From a virus, in IMG/VR virus record IMGVR_UViG_3300044712_001751, positions 1 to 47,152 of that record: a stretch of 47,152 nucleotides of DNA, one strand, 5' to 3'. The notes under the pieces were generated by a model. That model did not search any database and had not been told where the DNA came from. It saw nothing but the letters and a program-made list of their open reading frames with translations. Of this stretch, positions 25,012 to 33,392 are shown piece by piece (position 1 is the first letter of the stretch; each line of letters opens with the position of its first letter). A program made the position numbers and the translations under genes.

Positions 25012-26232
25012 ATGGCGAACAATTTTTCCAGCGATGCCAACTGCGTTGCCTTATGGCGCTTCGAGAACGGGGCCCTGACCACCGACTCCAAGGGCTCGAA
25101 CACCCTGACGGCCTCGGCCTCTGCACCGACGGCCGACACGACCAACAAGAAGGAGGGTGGTGCGAGTGCGGACTTTGAGAAGGATAATTCGCAATACTAC
25201 TCCATCGCCGACGCCTCCCTGTCCGCCGGTTTCCCCTGCAAGAATGGCACGACGAATCGGACCTTTAGTGTGTGCGTGTGGGCGAAATTCGAGACTACCA
25301 GCTCGAACCACACATTCATCTTCAAGAACGGCTATTGGCTCCGCCTCAGTTCCACGAAGGTGCAAGTCTGTATCAATAACGGGGGCTGGCAGGTATTTGA
25401 ACACACTGCGGTTCTGGTAACCGGCCGATGGTATCACATCGGTATGACGTACGAGGATACGGGCAAGACGTACCGGATTCGCGTTTGGGATGACACAGCG
25501 GGAGCCCTTGCGGCGGCGGACAAGACCGGAACTGGCACGGGGAGCATTGTCGTTGACACCACGGTTGTTACTATCGGCGGAAGTACGGGTGGGGGATGGC
25601 TATTCGACGGGCTCATGGACGAGATGGTAGTCTGTAAAGATGTCCTGACCGCCGACGAGATCGATCAGATTCGCGCCGGGACGTACGGCGCTTCGTCCAG
25701 CAGCAACTCCTCGTCGTCCTCTTCCTCGATCAGTTTCAGCAGTTCCTCGTCCTCCTTCTCTTCTTCGTCGCTGTCTTCGTCCTCGCAATCCTCATCGAGC
25801 AGCTATTCGTTCAGTTCATCGAGCTGCAGCAGCGTGGCCCCGCTGGTCTTTCCCACACTGAGTAAGGGCGTAGACCTGTCGATCGGCGAGGACATTGCCG
25901 ACGCCGGTCAGCTCGCCTCGGATCCGAATCAGGGCCGCCGGCTGGTCCGTGCGATCGCGTACAAGGCGAGTCATCGCGTGCGACTGAGCGTCAGCTACAT
26001 GACCCAGGCGGACCGCCGCACGCTGGCCCGGTTCTACCTGACCACGGCGGCCGGTCCCGTGCAGGTCTGGGAGTGGACTCATCCCAAGAGCGGCCAGACG
26101 TATCTCCTGAGCTTCGACCCCGAAACCCCGCCGATCTGGTCGCGCGAGCCCCGCCAGCCGGACAAGCATCACGCGGAGATGACGCTGATCGAGCACCTCG
26201 CCGACGGCTATTTGACAGGAGTCTATTCATGA
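25012..26232 (+). CDS. distal tail protein with LamG domain, Ser linker and tail-tip domain, copy 2
   Basis: The same three-part plan as its neighbour: LamG (NNFSSDANCVALWRFENGAL, FSVCVWAKFE, RWYHIGMTYEDTGKTYRIRV, LFDGLMDEMVVCKDVLTADE), a 47-residue Ser linker (228-274) with Asn, Ile, Phe and Tyr interruptions, and a C-terminal domain (FPTLSKGVDLSIGEDIADAG...). Divergence between the copies is moderate, so the duplication is old or the copies are specialised. It overlaps the L-like gene as ATGA. Confidence 0.82.
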   Translation: MANNFSSDANCVALWRFENGALTTDSKGSNTLTASASAPTADTTNKKEGGASADFEKDNSQYYSIADASLSAGFPCKNGTTNRTFSVCVWAKFETTSSNHTFIFKNGYWLRLSSTKVQVCINNGGWQVFEHTAVLVTGRWYHIGMTYEDTGKTYRIRVWDDTAGALAAADKTGTGTGSIVVDTTVVTIGGSTGGGWLFDGLMDEMVVCKDVLTADEIDQIRAGTYGASSSSNSSSSSSSISFSSSSSSFSSSSLSSSSQSSSSSYSFSSSSCSSVAPLVFPTLSKGVDLSIGEDIADAGQLASDPNQGRRLVRAIAYKASHRVRLSVSYMTQADRRTLARFYLTTAAGPVQVWEWTHPKSGQTYLLSFDPETPPIWSREPRQPDKHHAEMTLIEHLADGYLTGVYS

Positions 26233-26843
26233 AAACCATCCCCGGCGATCTGCTCCAGGACCTGGCCAAGGTCCGCACCGCTTCGGTCTGGGTCGAGTTG
26301 CTCAGTTTCACGCTGCCCCAGGGCCGGATGTACCGGATCGCCAACAATACCGAGCCGGTCCCCTACGCCGGCAATGTCTATGGGGCGAGCAGCTTCGAGC
26401 CGGAGATCGTGGAGCTGGGCAAGCAGGCCCGCATGCCGAGCTACCTGCTGCGGCTGTCGAACGTCTCGGGCGAACTGGTCCAGTGGCTCCGCCGCTCGGG
26501 CGGCCTGGAGGGCCAGACGGTTACGGCCGCCCTGGTCAGCACGGCGGACCTGGCCGCCGACTACACGCAGTTCACGACGACCTACGACATCCGCGGCCAC
26601 AGTGACGACGACGAGACGATCGAGTTCGAGATCGGCGGCCCGAACCTCTACCGCCATCGCTTCCCCTTCCGCCGGTACATGCCGCACCTGTGCGAGGTCC
26701 GGTTCAAAGGGGCCCTGTGCGGCTACGCGGGCGCGGAGTTCGCCTGCGGCACGTACACGCTGGAGCGGTGCCGGCAACTCGGCAACGCCGCCCGCTTCGG
26801 CGGCACGCCGGGCCTCTCCCCGCAGAGTCTGAGAGTCGTTTAA
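26229..26843 (+). CDS. minor tail protein L-like, probable Fe-S cluster protein
   Basis: The 204-residue protein begins KTIPGDLLQDLAKVRTASVW, and its first half resembles lambda L and the BR0599 family. Four cysteines lie in HLCEVRFKGALCGYAG and FACGTYTLERC, close in spacing to the four that hold a [4Fe-4S] cluster in lambda gpL. It caps the tube at the tail tip. It precedes J, as in lambda, but separate K and I genes are not seen. Confidence 0.82.
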   Translation: MKTIPGDLLQDLAKVRTASVWVELLSFTLPQGRMYRIANNTEPVPYAGNVYGASSFEPEIVELGKQARMPSYLLRLSNVSGELVQWLRRSGGLEGQTVTAALVSTADLAADYTQFTTTYDIRGHSDDDETIEFEIGGPNLYRHRFPFRRYMPHLCEVRFKGALCGYAGAEFACGTYTLERCRQLGNAARFGGTPGLSPQSLRVV

Positions 26844-26983
26844 CCACACAGAGAGCACAGAGAAGAGTTTAAGACACGGATTCACACGGATGAACACGGA
26901 TTGTAACCACCTGGCTCAAAGAGGGGAAAACCCAGAAACAGGTCTTGCCTGCCTCCGTGCCCTCTGTGCCTCTGTGGCGAACC
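26842..26983. repeat. dispersed inverted repeat between L-like and J-like genes
   Basis: It has an outer left arm (26844-26868), an inner left arm (26872-26902) and an outer right arm (about 26953-26982); the inner right arm is missing. It interrupts an otherwise overlapping tail operon. Confidence 0.8.
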
Positions 26984-27002
26984 TTCTTCCGGAGGCCTGC
27001 TG

Positions 27003-29423
27003 ATGCCGGCGCAACAACGATCCATCTGGACGAGTGTCGCGATGATCGCCCTGGCGGTCGCCGCCACGATCGTGGCCGGCCCTGCCGGGCTGGCCCTGTC
27101 GGCCGGCTGGGCCACGGCGTTCACGGCCGTCGTGACGATCGCCGGCGGCATGATCATCTCGCGCGAGCTGGCGGCCAGTCAGCCCAAGGGCCCCGAAGGC
27201 TCCCAGGCCTACGCCTGGAACCCGCAGACCCTCCAGCGGGCCGGCGGCTCGATGCCGAAATCCTTCGGGCGCAACCGGCTGCACGGCAATATCATCGCCT
27301 GCTACACCGAGGAGGTCAACACGGTCAGCGGGGCCCAGGCGGCGGTCACCAAGAGCGAGCAGCGTCTGAATCTGCTGATCGACTACGGCGAGGGCCCGGT
27401 CGAGGGGCTGGTCGCGGATTCCGTCTTGATCAACGGCCAGCCCGCGACCAGTTGGACCAACGTGGCGACGGAGTTTCGCCGCGGCCTGCTGACGCAGACC
27501 GCCTGCAGCAAGTTCGCCGGCGAGATGCCCGTCGAGATCCCCGTCGGGATGCCGGTGACGCTGGCCGACGGCGCCAAAACATACACCACGCCGGACAAGC
27601 ATTTCGACGTGCTGGAGGTCGTACTGGAGTTCCCGCAGGGGATCTTCGATCGCCATCAGGACGGCAATGTGGACACCTACGCCGTCGGCGTCAAAATCGA
27701 GCTGGCGGTCGCCGGCACGGGGGCCTGGGGCACGCTGTTCGCCGGCAACGTCTGGGGCTACAGCTACTACGCCGTGCGCCGCACCTTCCGCAGCGACACC
27801 GCCTACACCGGCGGTGCGCCCGTGACGATCGCGCGGGGCAGCCAGTACGACGTCCGCGTCACCAAGACCACCGGCGACTACTCCGGCGAAGAGGCGACCC
27901 GCCACGGCGCGGACCTGAAGATCTACAGCGTCCGCGAGATCCTCAGTATCGGCTTCACCTTTCCCGGCCGGGCCGTCCTGCAGGTCAGTGCCCTGGCCAC
28001 GAAGGAACTGAGCGGCTCGCTCGATGTCTCGGTCGAGCTGGATGGCGCGATCGTCAATACCGACATGACCGGCGGCACGACGCTGGAGTTCAGCGACAAC
28101 CCGGCCCACGTGCTGTTCGACGTACTCACCATGCCGGTGATCTCGGGCGACGGCAGCGGCACGGCCTACGCGATCGAGGAATACCGGGGCCCCTGTCTGC
28201 CGACAGACCCGATCCTGGGCACGTTCGCCACGCTGGAGTCCTACGCCGACGCTCTGGTCGCCGACGGGGCGGGCGGCACGGAAAAGCGGCTCACGTTCGA
28301 CGGCTTCTTCGACACCGACAGCTCGGTCGGCGACGCGGTGACGGAGATCTGCGCCGTGAGCCGCTGTCATCTGCTCTGGCGGGGCAATCAACCCTATGTC
28401 CAGATCGATACGAGCCGCACGCCCGTGGCCCTCCTGTGCGACGGCAACGGCCGCCGCAACGGCCGCGAGACCCTGATCCCCGCCGACGAGCGGGCCTCGG
28501 AGATCGAGGTCCACTATCGCGACGCCCTGGCCGACTACGACCGCACGCCGATCCTCGTGCGGAACCCGGCGGTCCAGAACAATCACAAGGTCACCCTGCA
28601 GGTCAACGGCGTCACGAAGCAGTCCCGGGCCGTGCGGATCATGAATTTCGAGCTGAAGCGCAATCAGTACGTCACGCGGCAATTGCGCCGCACGATGCAG
28701 TTCGACGGCTGGATCCTGGAAGTGGGCGACCCGGTCTACGCCCAGCGGCCGGGCCGGTCCTGGGGCGGCCGGCTCCAGCAGGTCAGCGGCCGGCGGCTGC
28801 GGATCGATCGGGATGTGCGGCGCTCGCAGGCGGACCGCATCATCGTCCAGGCCTACAACCCGGCGACGCAGTCCTGGGCCCTGGAGAGCCACACCGTCGC
28901 CTGGATCGACGGCCGGACCCTCCAGATCGGCGAAGACTGGTCGACGGTCACGCCGGCGGCGGGCAATGTGTACCTCTTCGGTCCGGACGCCATCAAGGAT
29001 GACCAGTTCGAGATCGTGAACCTCCGCCGCAGCGGCGATCACGAGTTCGTGGTGGACCTGGTGACGTACGATTCGCGGCTCTTCGATGCCGACGACACCG
29101 CCCCGGTGATCGTCTCGGACGTGGGCGTCAGCCGGGCCCGGCGGGGCACGACGAGCGTGATTGCCCCCGCGACGCAGGCCCAGGTCGAGAACGCCAACCC
29201 GCCGGGCGTCGAGCAGATCACGAGCACGCCCCTGGACGGGGTGGTCTCGCTCAAGAACGGCACGCGGATCTATGTGGACGCCAACAACGTCACCCGCCTC
29301 CAGCGGTACGAGGCGGGCGTCTGGAAGGACATGCAGACCTGGGGCTCGGCGTCCTCCTCCTCGAGTTCCTCGGTCTCCTCCAGCAGCAGTTCGAGCAGTT
29401 CCTCATCGAGTGCCGGAGCATAG
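27003..29423 (+). CDS. tail tip protein J-like (central tail tip/receptor region), poly-Ser C-terminus
   Basis: 806 residues. Residues 8-55 hold two hydrophobic segments like those of gpI, possibly a fused I part. Then follow J-family phrases: SMPKSFGRNRLHGNIIACYT, LLIDYGEGPVEGLVADSVLI, IYSVREILSIGFTFPGRAVL (ALxVTA-type motif), LLWRGNQPYVQID, and VRIMNFELKRNQYVTRQLRR. The end (LKNGTRIYVDANNVTRLQRY...) is followed by a serine tail of about 22 residues ending SSSAGA. At 806 residues it is shorter than lambda J (1132), lacking much of the C-terminal receptor part. Confidence 0.88.
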   Translation: MPAQQRSIWTSVAMIALAVAATIVAGPAGLALSAGWATAFTAVVTIAGGMIISRELAASQPKGPEGSQAYAWNPQTLQRAGGSMPKSFGRNRLHGNIIACYTEEVNTVSGAQAAVTKSEQRLNLLIDYGEGPVEGLVADSVLINGQPATSWTNVATEFRRGLLTQTACSKFAGEMPVEIPVGMPVTLADGAKTYTTPDKHFDVLEVVLEFPQGIFDRHQDGNVDTYAVGVKIELAVAGTGAWGTLFAGNVWGYSYYAVRRTFRSDTAYTGGAPVTIARGSQYDVRVTKTTGDYSGEEATRHGADLKIYSVREILSIGFTFPGRAVLQVSALATKELSGSLDVSVELDGAIVNTDMTGGTTLEFSDNPAHVLFDVLTMPVISGDGSGTAYAIEEYRGPCLPTDPILGTFATLESYADALVADGAGGTEKRLTFDGFFDTDSSVGDAVTEICAVSRCHLLWRGNQPYVQIDTSRTPVALLCDGNGRRNGRETLIPADERASEIEVHYRDALADYDRTPILVRNPAVQNNHKVTLQVNGVTKQSRAVRIMNFELKRNQYVTRQLRRTMQFDGWILEVGDPVYAQRPGRSWGGRLQQVSGRRLRIDRDVRRSQADRIIVQAYNPATQSWALESHTVAWIDGRTLQIGEDWSTVTPAAGNVYLFGPDAIKDDQFEIVNLRRSGDHEFVVDLVTYDSRLFDADDTAPVIVSDVGVSRARRGTTSVIAPATQAQVENANPPGVEQITSTPLDGVVSLKNGTRIYVDANNVTRLQRYEAGVWKDMQTWGSASSSSSSSVSSSSSSSSSSSSAGA

Positions 29424-29425
29424 TC

Positions 29426-29602
29426 ATGGCGGACATCACGCAACTCAAGACCAACGTGCGGATTCGCGTCGACGGGACCAACGTCGTGCATATCGAGCGA
29501 CTGGAGGCGGGCCAATGGATCAGCGGCACGCGCTTCTTCTCGGCCAGCTCCTCCAGCAGCAGCTCGTCGAGTTTCTCGACGTCGAGCAGCAGCTCCTCCT
29601 GA
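29426..29602 (+). CDS. 58-aa protein: duplicate of the J-like C-terminal domain plus Ser tail
   Basis: This small gene starts three bases after the J stop codon. Its residues 6-40 (LKTNVRIRVDGTNVVHIERL, then EAGQW) align with the J end (LKNGTRIYVDANNVTRLQRY, then EAGVW), and both lead into SASSSSS. The last 19 residues are Ser with one Phe and one Thr. It is therefore a detached duplicate of the J terminal module. It may attach to the tail tip or act as a decoy; function unknown. Confidence 0.75.
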   Translation: MADITQLKTNVRIRVDGTNVVHIERLEAGQWISGTRFFSASSSSSSSSSFSTSSSSSS

Positions 29603-29734
29603 GCACGCGCAAAGCCGCCGGCGTGTCCGATAGGTCCTATCCGTCTCATCGGTCCTATCGGGCATGGGACACATAGGACGGATGGGACGAAGGGGTTCCC
29701 CGCTGCGCGGGGACAGATTAACGGAGAAAACGAC
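29603..29734 (+). repeat. TCCTATCGG-type repeat block with hairpins, copy 2
   Basis: Nearly identical to 20556-20688, including the CCCCGC/GCGGGG hairpin (from about 29696) and the AACGGAGAAAACGAC leading to the ATG at 29735. Confidence 0.85.
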
Positions 29735-30349
29735 ATGGAAACACCCATCGATTACGCCGACCTGCTCGCCCGGGGCAATCGCCGCATGACGGAGCACGAT
29801 CTCCGCCTGCTGGTCGAGACCTGCGCCGCGGTCGGTGCCAAGACCATCGTGGAGATCGGCTCCAAAGACGGCTGCAGCACGCTGGCCATGGGCCTGTGGG
29901 CAAAAGAGCACGGCGCGCAGCTCTTCTGCGTGGAGCCGGTCCCGACCGGTCGCTGGCTGCAGAATGTCCACGACCTCGCCGTGGCGAGCGTCATCACGCC
30001 GCTGCGGTATTTCTCGCCCTGGGTCCCGCTGGCCGAGGTTCCCTGCCCGATCGACGTACTGCTGATCGACGGCGACCACCGCACGAGCCGGGCCATCGCG
30101 GATTACATCTTCTGGGGCCGGTTCGTCCGCCAGGGCGGCCGGATCGCCTTCCACGACATCGACGGCGGCAAGGGCGTCGCGCCGGACATCCGCAGGGCGG
30201 TCGAGATCTGCGTCCGGGACGACAATCTCAATAGTCCCCAGGGCCCGGATCGCCTGATCCATCAGGTCGCCCGGACCCCGCCGTCCCGCGACCGCGGCCT
30301 GGTCGTCTTCGAGAAGGGCACTCCCGCCGAGCCGCTGGAGGTCCCATGA
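29735..30349 (+). CDS. class I SAM-dependent methyltransferase (CmcI/Methyltransf_24-like)
   Basis: 204 residues with a Rossmann layout: motif I as TIVEIGSKDGCSTLAMGLWA, then FCVEPVP, the acidic strand VLLIDGDHRTSRAIADY and IAFHDIDGG. The IDGDH motif is typical of the cephalosporin hydroxylase-like/Methyltransf_24 group, often found in sugar and O-antigen clusters. It probably O-methylates a sugar or glycan made by the neighbouring glycosyltransferases. It overlaps the next gene as ATGA. Confidence 0.8.
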   Translation: METPIDYADLLARGNRRMTEHDLRLLVETCAAVGAKTIVEIGSKDGCSTLAMGLWAKEHGAQLFCVEPVPTGRWLQNVHDLAVASVITPLRYFSPWVPLAEVPCPIDVLLIDGDHRTSRAIADYIFWGRFVRQGGRIAFHDIDGGKGVAPDIRRAVEICVRDDNLNSPQGPDRLIHQVARTPPSRDRGLVVFEKGTPAEPLEVP

Positions 30350-31104
30350 CCCCCATCGGTCTTATCCGTCCCCTGGTCCTGCCTGCCTGGTTCGGCGAGT
30401 TCGGCTGGGAGGTGATGAGCTGGGCCCCCTGGTGCCGGGCGCGATCGCGCGAGGCAGGCGGCGCGGTGATCACCAGCTTCGGCGCCAGCCGCGCCCTCTA
30501 CGCGGACTTCGCGACACAGTTCCGCGACCACGGCGGCACACAGCGGAGCCTGGACTATCCGAAAGGCTACGCCCTGTACCGCAGCGACGGCCCCGGCTTC
30601 GAGCACGTGCGCTACGGCAACCCCGATGACGGGGAGCCGTTCGACGTCCTGATCCACGCCCGGGGCATCCAGCGTAAATCCGCCATCAACTACTGCCGTT
30701 GGTGCGAGGTCCTCGCCGCCCTGCAGGGCCTGAAGGTGGGATTCATCGGCACGTCGGCCGACCTGTTCGAACGGGTCACGGGTCACGAGTCACGGGCCAC
30801 GTGCCGCGACCTGCGCGGCCTGTCCCTCGATCGCCTGATGGCCACGATCGCCGCCTCGGACATGGTGGTCGGCTGCTCGAGCGGCACGATGCACCTGGCG
30901 TCCGCCTGCGGCTGCGACCTGGTCGCTTGGGGCGACACGAAGACCCGCTACGGCGAGACGCTGGAGCGGCGCTACAAAGAAACCTGGAACCCGCATCGCG
31001 TCCGGGTCGAGTGGCTCGACGCCGACGACTGGCAGCCAAACCCGGCCCGCGTGGTCCAGGCCATCGAACATCTGCTGGCTTTAGGCCAGTCACCCGTCCC
31101 ATAG
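30346..31104 (+). CDS. glycosyltransferase, GT9 (heptosyltransferase)-like, 252 aa
   Basis: The C-terminal half carries the GT9 nucleotide-sugar site: SLDRLMATIAASDMVVGCSS, then GTMHLASACGCDLVAWG, as in WaaC/WaaF-type heptosyltransferases. The N-terminal half has WFGEFGWEVMSWAPW in place of the usual glycine loop. Residues around 143-151 (RVTGHESRAT) are translated from an in-frame GTCACG repeat. At 252 residues it is shorter than GT9 enzymes (about 350), so it may be degenerate or a compact variant. Confidence 0.75.
   Translation: MTPIGLIRPLVLPAWFGEFGWEVMSWAPWCRARSREAGGAVITSFGASRALYADFATQFRDHGGTQRSLDYPKGYALYRSDGPGFEHVRYGNPDDGEPFDVLIHARGIQRKSAINYCRWCEVLAALQGLKVGFIGTSADLFERVTGHESRATCRDLRGLSLDRLMATIAASDMVVGCSSGTMHLASACGCDLVAWGDTKTRYGETLERRYKETWNPHRVRVEWLDADDWQPNPARVVQAIEHLLALGQSPVP
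30773..30803 (+). repeat. GTCACG heptamer array inside a glycosyltransferase gene
   Basis: Four 7-bp units lie in frame inside 30346-31104, between the two half-domains where a loop can be tolerated. Confidence 0.85.
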
Positions 31105-31145
31105 GTCCCATCGGTCCTATAGGTCCCACGAAAGGAAAAACGACA

Positions 31146-33053
31146 ATGCAGTTCACCGACACCATCGACCCCAGCGCCAAGCTGCGGGTGATCTTTCGCA
31201 ACCATCAATGCCTGCTGGGCGATCGCCTGGCCATGACGAGCTTCGTCCGGGACGTGAAGGCCACCTACCCGCAGTGGGAGATCTTCGTCGACGTCGAGAA
31301 GCCCGACGTCTGGCGGCACAATCCGCACATCGCGGGCCTGCTGCTGCCGGGCGATCCCGAGCCCGAGAAGATCGATTTCGCCTGGAACGTGGGCCCGGGC
31401 AAAGCCACGCAGGGCAGCAAGGCCAACGGCGTGCACCTGATCCGCGCCTTCGCCTGGGGTTGGAGCCGGATGACCGGCCTGCCCGTCAGGGACGGCCCCT
31501 GGCGGCCGGATCTGCATCTGTCCGAGGAGGAACTCGCCTACCATCCGGTCGCGGGCGACTACTGGGTCTTCAATCCCGACACGAACAATATGGGCTCCAA
31601 ACGCTGGCCGACCGAGAGCTGGCAGGAACTGATCCGCTCGATTCCGCACGTGCGGTTCGTGCAGATCGGCCTGGCGAAGGACTGTTATGCCGATTTCGCC
31701 GCCGAGCCGAACGTGATCAGCCTGGTCGGCCAGACCACGGAGCGGCAGCTCTTCGCTTTGGTCCGCCACGCCGCCGGCTGTGTGGGCCTGCTCTCGTCGA
31801 TCGTGCACATCGCCGCCGCGATGCAGCGGCCCTGCGTGGTCCTGGCCGGCGGCCGCGAGCCGGACACCTTCGCGCGTTATCCCGGGCACTACTACCTCAG
31901 CCGGGTCGGCATGCTCGACTGCTGCCGGGATCTGGCGTGCTGGAAGAACTCGATCACGGCCTGCAAGGACCAGGTCGAAACACCGGCCTACCCAGTCAGT
32001 CGCTGCATGACGTTGATCACCCCGGCCGACGTCGCCCGCGGCATCGAGCTCTATTCGTCCCATCGGTCCCCTGTGTCCTATCCGTCCCGGGCTCCGCTCC
32101 TTCGCATCGTGACGAACGGCAAGTGTCTCGGCGGCGCCGAGCGATCGGTGGTGAGCATCGCCCGCATGTTCCGCGCCCGGGATTGGCAGGTCGAGATCGC
32201 GACCCGTCAGCCGATGTGCGAGGCCCTGCGTCGCGCCCTCGAGGGCATCGCGATCGAGACGGATCGGGTCAGCAGTCCGTGCGACTGCCTGCTCTGGTAC
32301 GCCAGCGACCAGGTCTACGACGCCCACCTGCCCGAGTTCGACCCGCTCCGCGCGGCCGCGGCGAGCGCAAAGCGGCGGGTCATGGCCCTGACGTACAAGC
32401 TCGGCAAGGTCCCGGACCTCGACTGGTGCCACGACTGGGACCAGTATCTTTTCTTATCCTCCGCCATGGCGGAGGCCCTGTCCCACAAGTCCCATCGGTC
32501 CCATCCGTCCCAAGTCCTGGCCCCCGCGGTCGACCTGGCTCCCTTCCTGACCGTGGAGCGTGACTATCGCACAGGCCTGTCCGTCGTGCGTCACAGCAGC
32601 CAGGGCGACAATAAGTGGCCGGTCACGACGCAGGATCTCGTCCATGCCTGCCCGAACGCGGCCTTCTTCTTCATGCCCGCGCCGAGCTGGCTGGAGCCTT
32701 GCGATCGCGTGGGTCGCCTTCCGTATGGGGAAATGCCCGTGCCCGATTTTCTCGCGAAGGGCAACCTCTTCCTATATCTCCTCCCGCCGGGCTACACGGA
32801 TCAGGGCCCGCGGGTGATCGTGGAGGCCATGGCAGCCGGTCTGCCGGTGATCACGGAGCGTCGCGACGGCGCCGCCGATCGCGTGACGGACGAAACAGGC
32901 TGGTTTGTCGAATCGTGGGAAGAGGCGGCCGGGATCATCAACGGCGTCGCGCCGGACCTCCTGGCGGCCAAGGGTCGCGCTGCCCGGGAGCGGGCCCGCA
33001 CGGTCTTCGACCCCTGGAACTGGTACCGAGCCATCAGCGGCGAAACGGCATAG
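31146..33053 (+). CDS. bifunctional glycosyltransferase: GT9-like + GT4-like domains
   Basis: 635 residues. Residues 1-310 resemble GT9: VIFRNHQCLLGDRLAMTSFV, WVFNPDTNNMGSKRWPTESW, FVQIGL, TTERQLFALVRHAAGCVG, LLSSIVHIAAAMQRPCVVLAGG. Residues 325-635 resemble GT4: RIVTNGKCLGGAERSVVSIA, then PPGYTDQGPRVIVEAMAAGL and PVITERRDGAADRVTDETGW. Two short stretches (SSHRSPVSYPS and SHKSHRSHPS) are translated from the TCCCATCGG repeat family. It probably adds two sugars in series. Confidence 0.83.
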   Translation: MQFTDTIDPSAKLRVIFRNHQCLLGDRLAMTSFVRDVKATYPQWEIFVDVEKPDVWRHNPHIAGLLLPGDPEPEKIDFAWNVGPGKATQGSKANGVHLIRAFAWGWSRMTGLPVRDGPWRPDLHLSEEELAYHPVAGDYWVFNPDTNNMGSKRWPTESWQELIRSIPHVRFVQIGLAKDCYADFAAEPNVISLVGQTTERQLFALVRHAAGCVGLLSSIVHIAAAMQRPCVVLAGGREPDTFARYPGHYYLSRVGMLDCCRDLACWKNSITACKDQVETPAYPVSRCMTLITPADVARGIELYSSHRSPVSYPSRAPLLRIVTNGKCLGGAERSVVSIARMFRARDWQVEIATRQPMCEALRRALEGIAIETDRVSSPCDCLLWYASDQVYDAHLPEFDPLRAAAASAKRRVMALTYKLGKVPDLDWCHDWDQYLFLSSAMAEALSHKSHRSHPSQVLAPAVDLAPFLTVERDYRTGLSVVRHSSQGDNKWPVTTQDLVHACPNAAFFFMPAPSWLEPCDRVGRLPYGEMPVPDFLAKGNLFLYLLPPGYTDQGPRVIVEAMAAGLPVITERRDGAADRVTDETGWFVESWEEAAGIINGVAPDLLAAKGRAARERARTVFDPWNWYRAISGETA

Positions 33054-33076
33054 GCCAGTCGTTTCTCCGTGTCAGT

Positions 33077-33110
33077 GGTGCGGCGGGACCTCTCCCGCCG
33101 CACCGATTTT
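33077..33110 (+). terminator. rho-independent terminator ending the tail/glycosylation operon
   Basis: GGTGCGGCGGGA (33077-33088) pairs with TCCCGCCGCACC (33093-33104) around a 4-nt loop; GATTTT follows. Confidence 0.88.
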
Positions 33111-33121
33111 ATCAGAGAATC

Positions 33122-33195
33122 AGACACGGATTTACACGGATTCCACGGATTTTAACCCTTTTGCGTCCGTGTAAATCCGTGTGAATCCGTGTCCA
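33122..33195. repeat. inverted ACACGGATTTACACGGA repeat pair
   Basis: The left arm (33122-33152) and right arm (about 33163-33195) are reverse complements with a short A/T-rich centre, forming a long imperfect hairpin just after the operon terminator. Confidence 0.8.
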
Positions 33196-33197
33196 AG

Positions 33198-33341
33198 CTA
33201 TTCTTCATGTCTCCGTGGCGCCATGCCGATCCGCTGGTACAGCCACCGCTGCCGCCGGGCGGCCCGGGCCGCCCAGATCCCCACCGCCGCCATCCCCGCT
33301 ATCGCCGCCGCCAGTACGCACGCCGAAATCGTCGCTGTCAT
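33198..33341 (-). CDS. 47-aa single-pass membrane peptide
   Basis: On the minus strand, GGGAGG lies five bases before the ATG (complement of 33341). The peptide TISACVLAAAIAGMAAVGIW is a transmembrane segment followed by a very basic tail (AARAARRQRWLYQR). The start is preceded by the same palindromic RBS module as three + strand genes, which supports real expression. Such tiny membrane peptides serve as holins, toxins or exclusion factors in phages; none can be named here. Confidence 0.55.
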   Translation of the reverse strand: MTATISACVLAAAIAGMAAVGIWAARAARRQRWLYQRIGMAPRRHEE

Positions 33342-33392
33342 GATATCCTCCCTTCGTAAGGGCGGGTTTGAAACCCGCTCCTACAGGGACAG
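33342..33392 (-). promoter_or_regulatory. palindromic GGGCGGGTTT module with RBS, minus orientation
   Basis: The palindrome GGGCGGGTTTGAAACCCGC and the CGAAGGGAGGATATC that follows it read toward the minus-strand gene 33198-33341. Confidence 0.7.
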
